Assembly (NCBI GenBank): GCA_012103475.1 | Contig: WLWS01000003.1 | Coordinates: 310,001 to 374,000 of the forward strand | Direction: 5' to 3' | DNA length: 64,000 nucleotides | DNA from: Gammaproteobacteria bacterium | Lineage (GTDB): Bacteria > Pseudomonadota > Gammaproteobacteria > Eutrophobiales > Eutrophobiaceae | Shown here: positions 16,919 to 25,341 of the stretch, piece after piece | Layout of the letters: the number at the start of each line of letters is the position of its first letter | Position numbering within the stretch: the first letter of the stretch is position 1 | Notes under the pieces: generated by a model | Seen by the model: the letters and a program-made list of their open reading frames with translations, nothing else | Told to the model about the DNA's origin: nothing | Databases searched by the model: none | Made by a program: the position numbers and the translations under genes

Positions 16919-18169
16919 CTATTCAGCTATTTCTTCGGTCAGTTGTTGAATATGACTTAAACCGTCCGGGAAACCCCATTGCTCAACGATTTTTCCATTC
17001 AGTACGCGATGAATTGAGACTTCCGCTATTTCAATTTTTCGTCCAGTTGCCGGAATACCCTGAAACTCGCCTTCATGGGTTGCGGTGGATATGTAACGGG
17101 TCACTACGCGATCACCATCTGCGACGATGTCCACCACCTTCTCGGTCCAGTCGGGAAAGGATTTATGGTGGCAACTGATAAATTCATGCATACCATCCTG
17201 ACCACGGGTTTCCATACCACAGATAAAATGAGCCTCGTAATCTTCGGCATATATTTCCGGTATGAGATCATAGTGTTTTTTATTCCACACTTCGTGATGA
17301 GCGCGTAAGACCACATCGATGTTTCGTTGTTTATAGTCTTTTTCTGCCTGATCATCGTCAACTTGAGTGAGATGAAGTCCAAATTCTCTGGAGTCGACAA
17401 TCTTGCCGCCCATGGGTGCATGCAGGAGTTTGTCAAACTCAGGGGCATAGCCCCACATATGTCCGGTGATGGTGCGCTCATCGAAGTTGTACAGAAATAC
17501 GGCTGCCAGAGTTTCAGCTTCTTCACTCCAGCTTATGGCATAGACACCCGGTGCAAATGAACTTGCCCCGTATTCTTCCACGTCACCGATACCCGGGTTT
17601 CCTTTCAAACCATGCCATACCACTTTTGTTTCATTCAAATAAATCAATTCCCAGGCATAGCGCTCAGAATACTGAGCGACAAATCGTTTGCCCACCAGAT
17701 CAGGCGGGAATGGTGGATCGAGAACTTCATCTGTCGTGGGTTGACCGAGAACGCCGCCAACATGACATAAATGTACGCGATAGTGATCTTCACCTTCAGC
17801 TGGTATTTCACCATCAATGACGACTACGGTGTTCCTGTTCAGATCCAGTACCAGGCATGTTGTTAGACGTTCATTATTATTGTATCCATGCTTGAGGAAA
17901 AATATCCCCGGTGCTGACTCAGAAGCGCTGTAAGGGCAATTCTCAGCAAGTTCTCCGTGACCACCTTTCACAGCTTTAGCTGTAAGTGTGTCACCATCAT
18001 TGAATGTGTATTGTAAGACTCTCTTGTCTGAGAGATGCAGGGTATGTTCCCGTCCGGCGAGTGCATTACTTTGCCCGACGGCGTAGGCCGCCAGTTCATT
18101 TTCGGGAAATGATTCCGGTCCACCATAACCTTCACGACGTTTCCATTGCTTGCTGAGCTTATCATTCAT
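16919..18169 (-). CDS. MoaF-SnoaL fusion protein
   Basis: This 416-residue protein has two parts. Residues ~1-275 show the MoaF family in two halves: LQYTFNDGDTLTAKAV with LVLDLNRNTVVVIDGEIP, then VGKRFVAQYSERYAWELIYLN with YAISWSEEAETLAAVFLYN. Residues ~285-410 form a SnoaL-like NTF2 domain (VLRAHHEVWNKKHYDLIPEI, HKSFPDWTEKVVDIVADGDR, IVEQWGFPDGL). MoaF is known from the monoamine-regulated operon of enteric bacteria, but its activity is undefined. SnoaL domains bind or isomerise small organic substrates. The gene ends a unit with the MFS transporter and ureohydrolase, so an amine- or guanidino-derived substrate is plausible. Confidence 0.82.
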   Translation of the reverse strand: MNDKLSKQWKRREGYGGPESFPENELAAYAVGQSNALAGREHTLHLSDKRVLQYTFNDGDTLTAKAVKGGHGELAENCPYSASESAPGIFFLKHGYNNNERLTTCLVLDLNRNTVVVIDGEIPAEGEDHYRVHLCHVGGVLGQPTTDEVLDPPFPPDLVGKRFVAQYSERYAWELIYLNETKVVWHGLKGNPGIGDVEEYGASSFAPGVYAISWSEEAETLAAVFLYNFDERTITGHMWGYAPEFDKLLHAPMGGKIVDSREFGLHLTQVDDDQAEKDYKQRNIDVVLRAHHEVWNKKHYDLIPEIYAEDYEAHFICGMETRGQDGMHEFISCHHKSFPDWTEKVVDIVADGDRVVTRYISTATHEGEFQGIPATGRKIEIAEVSIHRVLNGKIVEQWGFPDGLSHIQQLTEEIAE

Positions 18170-18196
18170 AATTCTTACTCCAGGTTAAGATTTCAT

Positions 18197-19276
18197 TCAT
18201 TTGTTCCAATGAGTCTTGCGACGATCCATTGAGCGTATCGCACGTGAATCAGCCAATAAACACAACATCTCGAAACTCAGCGCAGCCGAAATATTGGCCG
18301 ATTGCCCGGTAGGATCGTTGTCGGGACTTAGCTCGGCAAAATCCGCGCCGATGATATTCAGGCCTTTGGCACCACGTAGAATTCGCCTGGTATCCAGGGC
18401 ACTGACACCAAAGGGTTCAGGTAGGCCGGTTGCCGGCATATCCACCGGATCAATGCCGTCATTATCGAGGGTAATGTAGCAGGGACCGTCACCGATAATC
18501 TTTCGTGCCTCTTCAATTACCGCGTTCACACCCATGTCATGGAATTCGCTTGCAGTGATGACTCGCATACCAGTTTGATGAGAAAAATCCCAGAAATTCT
18601 CAGAACGCCCGCGGATACCTATTTGTATACAGCGCTCGGGATCGAGCACGCCATCACGGACGGCATGGCGGAAGGGGCTGGCATCGTTGATACTCAAGAC
18701 ATCGTTATCCCCGGGGATAACCGCACCACCGGTATCAGCATGGGCATCAATATGTATCATCCCCAGAGGCTCTTCCTCTCCCAGTGCTTTCATAATGGGA
18801 TAGGTCATGGTGTGTTCACCGCCTACTGACAAAGTATTTATCCCGGCAGCAGCGAACTGTTTGTACAGTTCATAAATTTGCTCAATACGCGGCAACATAT
18901 CTTTCTGTTCGAATTCAATATCACCGTAGTCGCCGACACTGAATAAATCAAAAGGAATCGTTTTCCATATTTCATGAACAGGGCCGTACCACTGTGACCA
19001 TTCTCTTAAAGCTCTGGACCCGTCACTGGTACTGGTTCGAAGTGGAATGGAATTTTCCATGGGGATGCCGACACAGGCAATATCCATGGAACTGATTTCT
19101 GTTGTGTAGGGGGCCATATACATACCGACATTCTTGTCGCGCATGTCGCGTACATTTGCACCTTCATCTTCCATGCGTCGAAATATGGCGCGGGCCTCGC
19201 TGTTGTCCATCTCCATTGAGGGTTTGTTTGCAAGCTCTCTATATTTTTGAAGTTTCTCTTCACTTATTTTAGCCAT
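18197..19276 (-). CDS. Agmatinase/arginase-family ureohydrolase
   Basis: This 359-residue manganese-dependent ureohydrolase releases urea from a guanidino compound. The metal ligands are present: His in VGGEHTMTYP (~153), the DAHAD cluster in MIHIDAHADTGG (~172-182) and the two Asp in LDNDGIDPVDMPATGLPEPFG (~268-288). In the last motif the usual DID/DVD is DND, a mild change that keeps both ligands. The extra ~60 N-terminal residues are charged and helical. It lies between the MFS and MoaF-SnoaL genes in a leftward unit. Agmatinase, guanidinobutyrase and guanidinopropionase cannot be told apart here. Confidence 0.9.
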   Translation of the reverse strand: MAKISEEKLQKYRELANKPSMEMDNSEARAIFRRMEDEGANVRDMRDKNVGMYMAPYTTEISSMDIACVGIPMENSIPLRTSTSDGSRALREWSQWYGPVHEIWKTIPFDLFSVGDYGDIEFEQKDMLPRIEQIYELYKQFAAAGINTLSVGGEHTMTYPIMKALGEEEPLGMIHIDAHADTGGAVIPGDNDVLSINDASPFRHAVRDGVLDPERCIQIGIRGRSENFWDFSHQTGMRVITASEFHDMGVNAVIEEARKIIGDGPCYITLDNDGIDPVDMPATGLPEPFGVSALDTRRILRGAKGLNIIGADFAELSPDNDPTGQSANISAALSFEMLCLLADSRAIRSMDRRKTHWNK

Positions 19277-19312
19277 GACTTATTCACTCTGATTATTTGG
19301 GTGCTTAATACA

Positions 19313-20524
19313 TTAATTTTTTATTGAAACAATTCGGGCCGCGGGCAATATCAGCAGTAGACCAAGTGGGACCGAGACGAGGCCGAATATCAGGCAGGGA
19401 AGCAGGGTGTCGGCATTACCTATTAGCAGAGCGGCGATAGCCGGGCCGGCGGTAAGCGCAGCAGGGAAGGTCACTGCCAGTCCTGTCAATAGCTTGCCAT
19501 CCCCATCTATGCTGGCGACGATCGCGGACATATAAGGCATGAAGAGATACCAACCAAAATTAAACAAGCAAACGGTAAGGGTAAACAGTATCTCTCCGTT
19601 TAAGCTAATCAGCAGGATTATCGACAGTGCGGAAATGAGCATGCTTATCGACAGGGGAATCGCACGACCCGCCTTGTCTCCCAAAAGAACTGCTGTGGCC
19701 GAACCAGCTATGGCAGCCAAAAGTCCTATGAACAGGGTGTTTCCTACCGCTTCTCGATCAATTCCCCAGTTTAAGCCGACACGTTCCATGTAAAACCAAA
19801 CACCTGTCTGACCACTGTAATATATAAACAGACCCAGGAGACAAAGTAGACCCAGGAAATGATGCCGGGACATGCCTGAATTACTACCCGAGCTTTTTAG
19901 CAGAGCGCGTCCATCGGGATAAAATCGTACCGTAAGGCCGAGTATCGCCGTGAGTACCCCCCAGATCAGAAATACAAAATCAATTCCATTACTGGCAACG
20001 ACGATCGGAAAAAATACTATTCCCAGCGCGCCGAATGACAATTGTCCGACACTCCACATGCCATATACTCTGTCGGGGTCTCGCATCAAGCCGATTACCT
20101 GTATGGTCATTGTCATCACCATGCCGGAACCCAGCCCGGCGACAAATCTGCACAGAACAAATAGTGGCAAGCTGTCCACAAGGAGAAGTGATGTATTACC
20201 GACAATTATTATTAGCAAAGCGCTCGTTACAATCTTGCGCCAATTCAGTCTGGCAATGATAAAAAATACTGCGGAACCCAGTGTAAAACCGGCCATTTCC
20301 GCCGACATAAGTAAACCAGCCTGAGATTCAGATACTGCAAGCTTGGCGATATACTCACCGACAAGTAGTGGTCCCATGAACAGAGCCAGCAAGGCGACCC
20401 CGGATCCGGTAACGACACTGATAAGCGTTCCGATATTATTTACATCGAAATCTTGAGAATCCTCAGCTGTTGTCGCAAGCTTGTCGTTCATGAGATTTAG
20501 CGTACCATCATAAAATCTGAGCAA
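19313..20524 (-). CDS. MFS transporter
   Basis: This 403-residue protein has twelve predicted transmembrane helices and the MFS pattern of two six-helix halves. A GEYIAKLAVSESQAGLLMSAEM segment follows helix 1 and LGDKAGR is at the half-way loop. The N-terminus (~1-28) is hydrophilic and cytoplasmic, and an internal start at MNDKLATT (residue 12) is also possible. It heads the unit with the ureohydrolase and MoaF-SnoaL genes and follows an AraC regulator on the same strand, so it probably imports the substrate of that pathway. No substrate can be assigned from the sequence. Confidence 0.85.
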   Translation of the reverse strand: MLRFYDGTLNLMNDKLATTAEDSQDFDVNNIGTLISVVTGSGVALLALFMGPLLVGEYIAKLAVSESQAGLLMSAEMAGFTLGSAVFFIIARLNWRKIVTSALLIIIVGNTSLLLVDSLPLFVLCRFVAGLGSGMVMTMTIQVIGLMRDPDRVYGMWSVGQLSFGALGIVFFPIVVASNGIDFVFLIWGVLTAILGLTVRFYPDGRALLKSSGSNSGMSRHHFLGLLCLLGLFIYYSGQTGVWFYMERVGLNWGIDREAVGNTLFIGLLAAIAGSATAVLLGDKAGRAIPLSISMLISALSIILLISLNGEILFTLTVCLFNFGWYLFMPYMSAIVASIDGDGKLLTGLAVTFPAALTAGPAIAALLIGNADTLLPCLIFGLVSVPLGLLLILPAARIVSIKN

Positions 20525-20596
20525 ATCAATATATCAGGATTTTCGACCTGAAATGATGTGATTAATGACAGAAAACTATGTGGAAGCTGGCCAATA

Positions 20597-21643
20597 TCAG
20601 CTGTTCAGCTTTCGATAAGCAGAAGGTGTCTGCCCAGTCCATTGCTTGAATGCATGGCGAAAGTTGGATGATTCGGAGTAGCCTAGCAGGAAGGCAATTT
20701 CGTCAATGGAAAGGTCTGTACGTTGCAGGTAATCAAGCGCCAGGGCCTCCTGTACTTCGTTCAGTACTTCGCGAAAAGAAGCGTTCGCTGCTCGCAAGTG
20801 ACGACGCAATGTTCTGGTGCTCATACAAAGAGTGGATGCAACTGAATCTACATCACGTCGGTCACAGGAGTTTTCGTAGATGATCCTGCGTACCCGATCA
20901 ACGATATCCACCCCCCGTCCCAGCTTGTCCAGCAACTCACGGCAGCGCGCTTCACATATTTGCTGAGATTCCTTGTCGGCGTTCTTTAGTTTCAGGTTTA
21001 ATAATGAGGCATCAAAAATCATTTCGATATGGTCTTGTTCAAACAGAACCTGACACTGGAATAACTCTTCGTAATACTCATTAACATCAGAGGCGGGATA
21101 ATCCAGATTCAAGGTTTTAAGTTTGAACCTGCCAGCAGTCAGTTGTTTACAGAGATTAAAATTGCCACTCAACATCTCTTCCACTCCGACCCTGCGGGCG
21201 GGTTCTATCGGTAACACGTCTAAAGATTGCCAGCGCGCTACTTTCCCATCAATCTGCAGAACTTGTCGTGCAATCGGGCCGGCCACATCAAAATACTGGT
21301 TAAAGATACGAATTGCCTGCCCCAGATTGGCAGCTGATTGCATGGCATAGCCCCAGACGCCATGATGGTGTGGCATAAAGCGTTGTCCGCTTAAGAGACC
21401 GACTGCCGGGTGCTTTGACTGACTGGCGATATTGGCATAAATACGAATCTGCTGGGTGACGGTGATCAGATTGGCTGGATCGGCTAGATCAGCAACGGTG
21501 AGATCTGTTCCCTGTAGCAGTCTGGCCGGTTCAATACCCTCTTCAGCTAAAATCTCAAGAAATATCCTTGAATAGATCACCGGTTCAACTGGAATGTCCA
21601 GACTGAAGCGAGGTGTTATTGCCGGGTTAATATAGGATTCCAA
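20597..21643 (-). CDS. AraC-family transcriptional regulator
   Basis: This 348-residue regulator has an N-terminal arabinose-binding-like sensor (~20-200; GHPAVGLLSGQRF-type segment HPAVGLLSGQRFMPHHHGVWG) of the OruR/ArgR-like group. Its C-terminal part has two AraC helix-turn-helix units (~255-345; VASTLCMSTRTLRRHLRAAN and IAFLLGYSESSNFRHAFKQW, ending TPSAYRK). Relatives often respond to amino acids or related metabolites. It precedes the MFS-ureohydrolase-MoaF unit on the same strand with a 72-base gap, so it is the likely local activator of that unit and perhaps of the converging hydantoinase unit. Confidence 0.92.
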   Translation of the reverse strand: MESYINPAITPRFSLDIPVEPVIYSRIFLEILAEEGIEPARLLQGTDLTVADLADPANLITVTQQIRIYANIASQSKHPAVGLLSGQRFMPHHHGVWGYAMQSAANLGQAIRIFNQYFDVAGPIARQVLQIDGKVARWQSLDVLPIEPARRVGVEEMLSGNFNLCKQLTAGRFKLKTLNLDYPASDVNEYYEELFQCQVLFEQDHIEMIFDASLLNLKLKNADKESQQICEARCRELLDKLGRGVDIVDRVRRIIYENSCDRRDVDSVASTLCMSTRTLRRHLRAANASFREVLNEVQEALALDYLQRTDLSIDEIAFLLGYSESSNFRHAFKQWTGQTPSAYRKLNS

Positions 21644-22029
21644 TATGGTAAATACTCTTCAGGATAATAACTTTACAATTTGCACACTCATTTGCAATTT
21701 GCTCCTCGCTAATAATTTCATCGCCTGACTAAAGTCATGAGATCCTATTTTCAATGGAAATCTGTTTGAGATTACTGGTAAGAATAAAAAAAATCAAAGT
21801 GTTAAGGTGTTTCAGGAATCAGTCTGCAAACCAGGGAGTCTGTAAACTGGCTAGCGATAGTTGTCGTACTACGATTTACTCACGTGCTGTGCTCCTATTA
21901 TTCTACCTTCGGGTCATCTACCTGACAGTTTTGGGCATGAAATCCAGTTATGTAATCAATTAAAGGGGTCAATAGATGTGCCGATAACTCTTTTTTGGAG
22001 AATAACCAACTTTATAAAAGAGAGCGCAA
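21644..22029. other. Intergenic region upstream of the AraC gene
   Basis: This is 386 bases without a convincing gene, lying between the leftward AraC gene and the rightward DUF3034 gene, so it must carry two divergent promoters. Short open frames here lack codon bias and ribosome-binding sites. I recognise no riboswitch or operator. Confidence 0.4.
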
Positions 22030-22977
22030 ATGAGACATATTGAGTCCCGCATCCGGATAATAGTACAAATATTAAAATCCCTGTCGAAAATCGTATTACT
22101 CGTATTTGCGGGCAGTTATTGCGTCATGGCAGCTGAGCCTCCACCACTTCCAGTACATACAATCGAGGGCGGGGGCGGAGGTGCTATAACACCAATCGCC
22201 TATCTTATCGATGCAGGGGAAAATTCTGAAACATTCACCAGTCCATCCATTTCTTCCACCTATCTTTACCTGGAAGACAAGGATCTGACGACCACCTCGA
22301 TTACATCTACATTATTTAAGCGCCTTGAAATTGGCTATTCTTTTGGTTCGCTTGATCTGGGGACTTTACCTCGTGATATAGAAAACGCCACAACGGTTGA
22401 TATTCAGGAAGACAGTTTAATCATGCACACCTTCAGTGCACGTGGGCAATTAATAACAGAAAACCAATTCGGCAAATATACACCTTCGGTCGTGCTTGGC
22501 GTACAGTATAAATACAACGATCGCATTGATGACATAAACAATCGACTTGGCGGTGCAATTTCGTCGCTCGGATACAGAGACAATGACGGAATTGATTTTT
22601 CAATTACCGCTACCAAAATGTTTCCTGAAGTCATGGGGCGCCCATTAATTGCCACATTAGGTGTGCGTATGAGTGAAGCCAGCTGGAATGGTTACCTTGG
22701 GTTTTCGGATGACTATAAAATGAGCGCGGAGGCCAATCTGGTTTACCTGCTGCCGCACAATTTGTTTGTTGCCTACGAGTATCGAGGTATGCCGGATGCG
22801 TATGATGAAATCCCAGGCCTTATTAACAACGAAACAGATTGGCATGCCGTTGACCTGGGCTGGATGATCAACGATAAAATGACATTGGTTGGTTTTTATG
22901 GTGTTCTAGGTAATCTCGTAAATGAAAATAAAGTGAATACCGCCATGGCTATTCAGTTCAAATATGAGTTCGAGTAA
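22030..22977 (+). CDS. DUF3034 outer-membrane protein
   Basis: This 315-residue protein has a signal peptide (~1-34, ending VMA) after a basic start. It then has the DUF3034 hallmark near the mature N-terminus (HTIEGGGGGAITPIAYLI), family segments such as FKRLEIGYSFGSLDLG and NDGIDFSITATKMFPEVMG, and many amphipathic strands ending in YEFE. DUF3034 proteins are predicted beta barrels of unknown function in gamma- and betaproteobacteria. The preceding and following genes are unrelated, so it is probably monocistronic. Confidence 0.8.
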   Translation: MRHIESRIRIIVQILKSLSKIVLLVFAGSYCVMAAEPPPLPVHTIEGGGGGAITPIAYLIDAGENSETFTSPSISSTYLYLEDKDLTTTSITSTLFKRLEIGYSFGSLDLGTLPRDIENATTVDIQEDSLIMHTFSARGQLITENQFGKYTPSVVLGVQYKYNDRIDDINNRLGGAISSLGYRDNDGIDFSITATKMFPEVMGRPLIATLGVRMSEASWNGYLGFSDDYKMSAEANLVYLLPHNLFVAYEYRGMPDAYDEIPGLINNETDWHAVDLGWMINDKMTLVGFYGVLGNLVNENKVNTAMAIQFKYEFE

Positions 22978-23170
22978 ACACGCAGACAGATGCAAACGCA
23001 AAGCCTGATTTCGTGTAGCTGATTGTTTTAGATTTCCCTGGATGATACATCCTCGACTGTAAAAGCGTTGGTCACATCACAAAGATATTATTCATTAGAC
23101 GAATGCCAGTAGAATTGTATATATTGCTTATATACTCACTCGTCGCATATATATTCACTTAGGCATCAAT

Positions 23171-23947
23171 ATGAGAAATATCATGAATAAATCATTATTT
23201 ACTCTTGTTTTAACTTCAGCCATTTTAAGCAGTTCTATCTCTTCCTATGCTGAGGAGACTCCCTTACAGAAAAAAGTGCTGGCAGTAATGGAAATGGATC
23301 ATCGAAATGATGCTGACACGAAAAGAGATCCCAACCGGATGCCTGCTCTGGCTCTGGAGTTTTTCGGTTTAAAACAGAATATGAAAGTCATAGAGTTCGC
23401 CCCCGGTGATGGCTGGTATACGAAAATACTGGCACCGCTTCTAAAAGATAAAGGCGAGCTGTATCTTGCCTATAAGCAAGAGTGGCTGGATAGTCTGGAT
23501 GATATCCTGAAGCTTGAGGCCCTTAGTAAAGCCAGAAAATTGCCGATGGAGCTGGGCTGGAACGACAAAGAATATCGCTATGAACTCGGTAAAGTAGATT
23601 TTGGTATGAGCGATGCTGATATGCTGCTGTGTATTCGTGAATATCATAATTTTAATTCGAAAGACAAGGCCAGATTCAATAAGGCCGCATTTGATGCCCT
23701 GAAGCCTGGTGGTATCTATGTGGTGGTCGATCATAGCCGTCGTCATATGGCACCTGAAACCTGGGAGTTGCGTCGTCGTGAAGACGCAGTAAAAGCGATA
23801 ATCGATATCCAGAATGCTGGTTTTAAAATAGAAAAATCATCCGATATGTTTTATCGACCTGACGACGAATTAAGATACGAAGTTGGTCGAAGAACGGTAA
23901 CTGGTAATACCGACAGATTTACTCTGGTGTTTAGAAAATCTAAATAG
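23171..23947 (+). CDS. Secreted class I methyltransferase
   Basis: This 258-residue SAM-dependent methyltransferase has an N-terminal signal peptide (~1-27, ending SYA), so it should act in the periplasm. The SAM motif appears as MKVIEFAPGDGWYTKILAPL at ~76-95, motif II as ADMLLCIREYHNF and motif III as LKPGGIYVVVDHSRR. The first ATG is followed by another four codons later (MNKSLFTL), which may be the true start. Relatives (COG4798) are common in proteobacteria with unknown substrates. A periplasmic SAM enzyme is puzzling because SAM is cytoplasmic. Confidence 0.82.
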   Translation: MRNIMNKSLFTLVLTSAILSSSISSYAEETPLQKKVLAVMEMDHRNDADTKRDPNRMPALALEFFGLKQNMKVIEFAPGDGWYTKILAPLLKDKGELYLAYKQEWLDSLDDILKLEALSKARKLPMELGWNDKEYRYELGKVDFGMSDADMLLCIREYHNFNSKDKARFNKAAFDALKPGGIYVVVDHSRRHMAPETWELRRREDAVKAIIDIQNAGFKIEKSSDMFYRPDDELRYEVGRRTVTGNTDRFTLVFRKSK

Positions 23948-24015
23948 AAGAAAACGGTCTTGAACACCAGGTGCTCATGTTTTCCACATGTTTGTAATAC
24001 AGATCGAAAACCATA

Positions 24016-24489
24016 TCAAAAGGCGTGACTGTATTCAGCATACTCAGGTGCAAGCTTTTTGTAGTGATTGTTTAGAAAACTAAGCAGATCAATGAGCTGT
24101 GTCACTGTCATTTCATCGTTAAATACAGGCATTATGCTTTTAACATCATCCTGCTTTGCCAGTTCTCCAAGTTGCCTGATATATTCCTGAGATAAAACAT
24201 GCTCGGGATTAACAATTGAGGTTATCAACTCACCGTATGTTTTAACAAACCGGATTTCTCCACCTAATTGAATGGATACAAGAGCTGTCTGCAGTTCAGT
24301 AGGCGAAAATTCGACACCATCTATAAAATGACATTGGTTACAGCCCAGATCAGCAAAGGCCACCTGGCCATCGATAATGTTTCCGTCTGGCAAATGCAAT
24401 CCTTTTCCAGATGTGCGGGGTTGTTCACAAGCAGAAATTGATATAACCAGAAACGAAAGCAAAATTGTTGATATTTTTTGGAAATACAT
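24016..24489 (-). CDS. Lipoprotein cytochrome c
   Basis: This 157-residue protein has a lipoprotein signal with lipobox ISISAC (Cys ~21) and a single heme c site LGCNQCHFID at ~49-58. A possible distal Met is in KSIMPVFND (~119). It fits a class I monoheme cytochrome c anchored to a membrane and facing the periplasm. The C-terminal helix is typical (LIDLLSFLNNHYKKL). It is a single gene between the methyltransferase and GFA genes, and no oxidase or dehydrogenase partner is adjacent. Confidence 0.85.
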   Translation of the reverse strand: MYFQKISTILLSFLVISISACEQPRTSGKGLHLPDGNIIDGQVAFADLGCNQCHFIDGVEFSPTELQTALVSIQLGGEIRFVKTYGELITSIVNPEHVLSQEYIRQLGELAKQDDVKSIMPVFNDEMTVTQLIDLLSFLNNHYKKLAPEYAEYSHAF

Positions 24490-24666
24490 AATTCTACTCC
24501 TGTCTTTTCTCAGTTAATGTTAGATAGAGCAGTTCATAGAGATCTGACTAACAATCCCTATAAGAATTATAGAAGTTGCTAATCAGCTTTGATTGATCTG
24601 AGTCAAGCTTCGCTTTGGTAGAAAAATTGTCTCTTTGTGTCTTTGTTATTGATTCTCGCAGCGATC

Positions 24667-24735
24667 GAAGCAGGCCTTGCCGATAATATGGTCGTGAAGA
24701 TGGCTCGCAAACGAGAGGTCAGCGAAGCAAAATAG
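24667..24735 (+). pseudogene. C-terminal remnant of an RdhA-like Fe-S protein
   Basis: The frame ending at TAG 24733-24735 reads LADNMVVKMARKRE, nearly identical to the C-terminus of the Fe-S protein at 31204-32196 (VADNLVVKMARKRE). The DNA differs mostly at synonymous third positions, so this is a decayed gene end. Upstream sequence contains only doubtful, out-of-frame traces of the rest. It lies just beyond the 3' end of the GFA gene, convergent with it. Confidence 0.6.
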
Positions 24736-24745
24736 TCTGGTCCGT

Positions 24746-25159
24746 TTATTTTCTGGGTGGGAGAATGTCGTACTTTGGGATTCCTTCGGGAAAGGTAGCC
24801 CACTCAGGTGCAACAGAAGTATAGATAAGCATTTCAGGTCGTAAAGCGTCGCCACCTTCGATTGTACTGGCGGACAGGGAATAAAATCCAAAACCGTCGC
24901 ATTTAAGACCAATCGGAGTCGCACAATTTCCGCAAAATAAGCGATGTGTTTTTTTTCCTGAATCGCCAATTGCTGTGAAACTGGATGGTGTGCCTTTAAC
25001 GAAATTAAATTTATCAAACGGTACCCAGACACCAAACCATTTGTCAGAGTTAGTATGTAACTGGCAGGTCTTGCAGTAACAAAACACTGTATTGACAGGA
25101 TCATCCTGGAATTCATATTCAAGTTCCCCGCAATCACAACGGCCGCGGTTTTTGCTCAT
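24746..25159 (-). CDS. GFA/CENP-V family zinc protein
   Basis: This 137-residue protein has the GFA fold. Zinc ligands are CDCG near the start, FCYCKTCQLHTN at ~31-42 and FCGNCATPIG at ~94-103. The family includes a protein once proposed to speed glutathione-formaldehyde adduct formation, and most members have no proven activity. Length is normal. It is transcribed alone, leftward, away from the MBL hydrolase gene. Confidence 0.9.
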   Translation of the reverse strand: MSKNRGRCDCGELEYEFQDDPVNTVFCYCKTCQLHTNSDKWFGVWVPFDKFNFVKGTPSSFTAIGDSGKKTHRLFCGNCATPIGLKCDGFGFYSLSASTIEGGDALRPEMLIYTSVAPEWATFPEGIPKYDILPPRK

Positions 25160-25341
25160 AATATTCCCTCCCGTAACAGATTATCACCTGATTATGAATG
25201 TTAATATTTTCACTATAGTAATCCTAGTGATTTATCCTGTGAACTGTCCGTATATATCTGTACCAGACACCATTCCAATAGTAGTATTACTTGAACGAAT
25301 AACAATATCGTTTACCTATACTAAGCAAAGGGCCAAGCCTT

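Noticed and set aside
24646..25137. 163-codon frame overlapping the GFA gene
   Set aside because: It is an out-of-frame shadow; the zinc motifs are all in the 24746-25159 frame.
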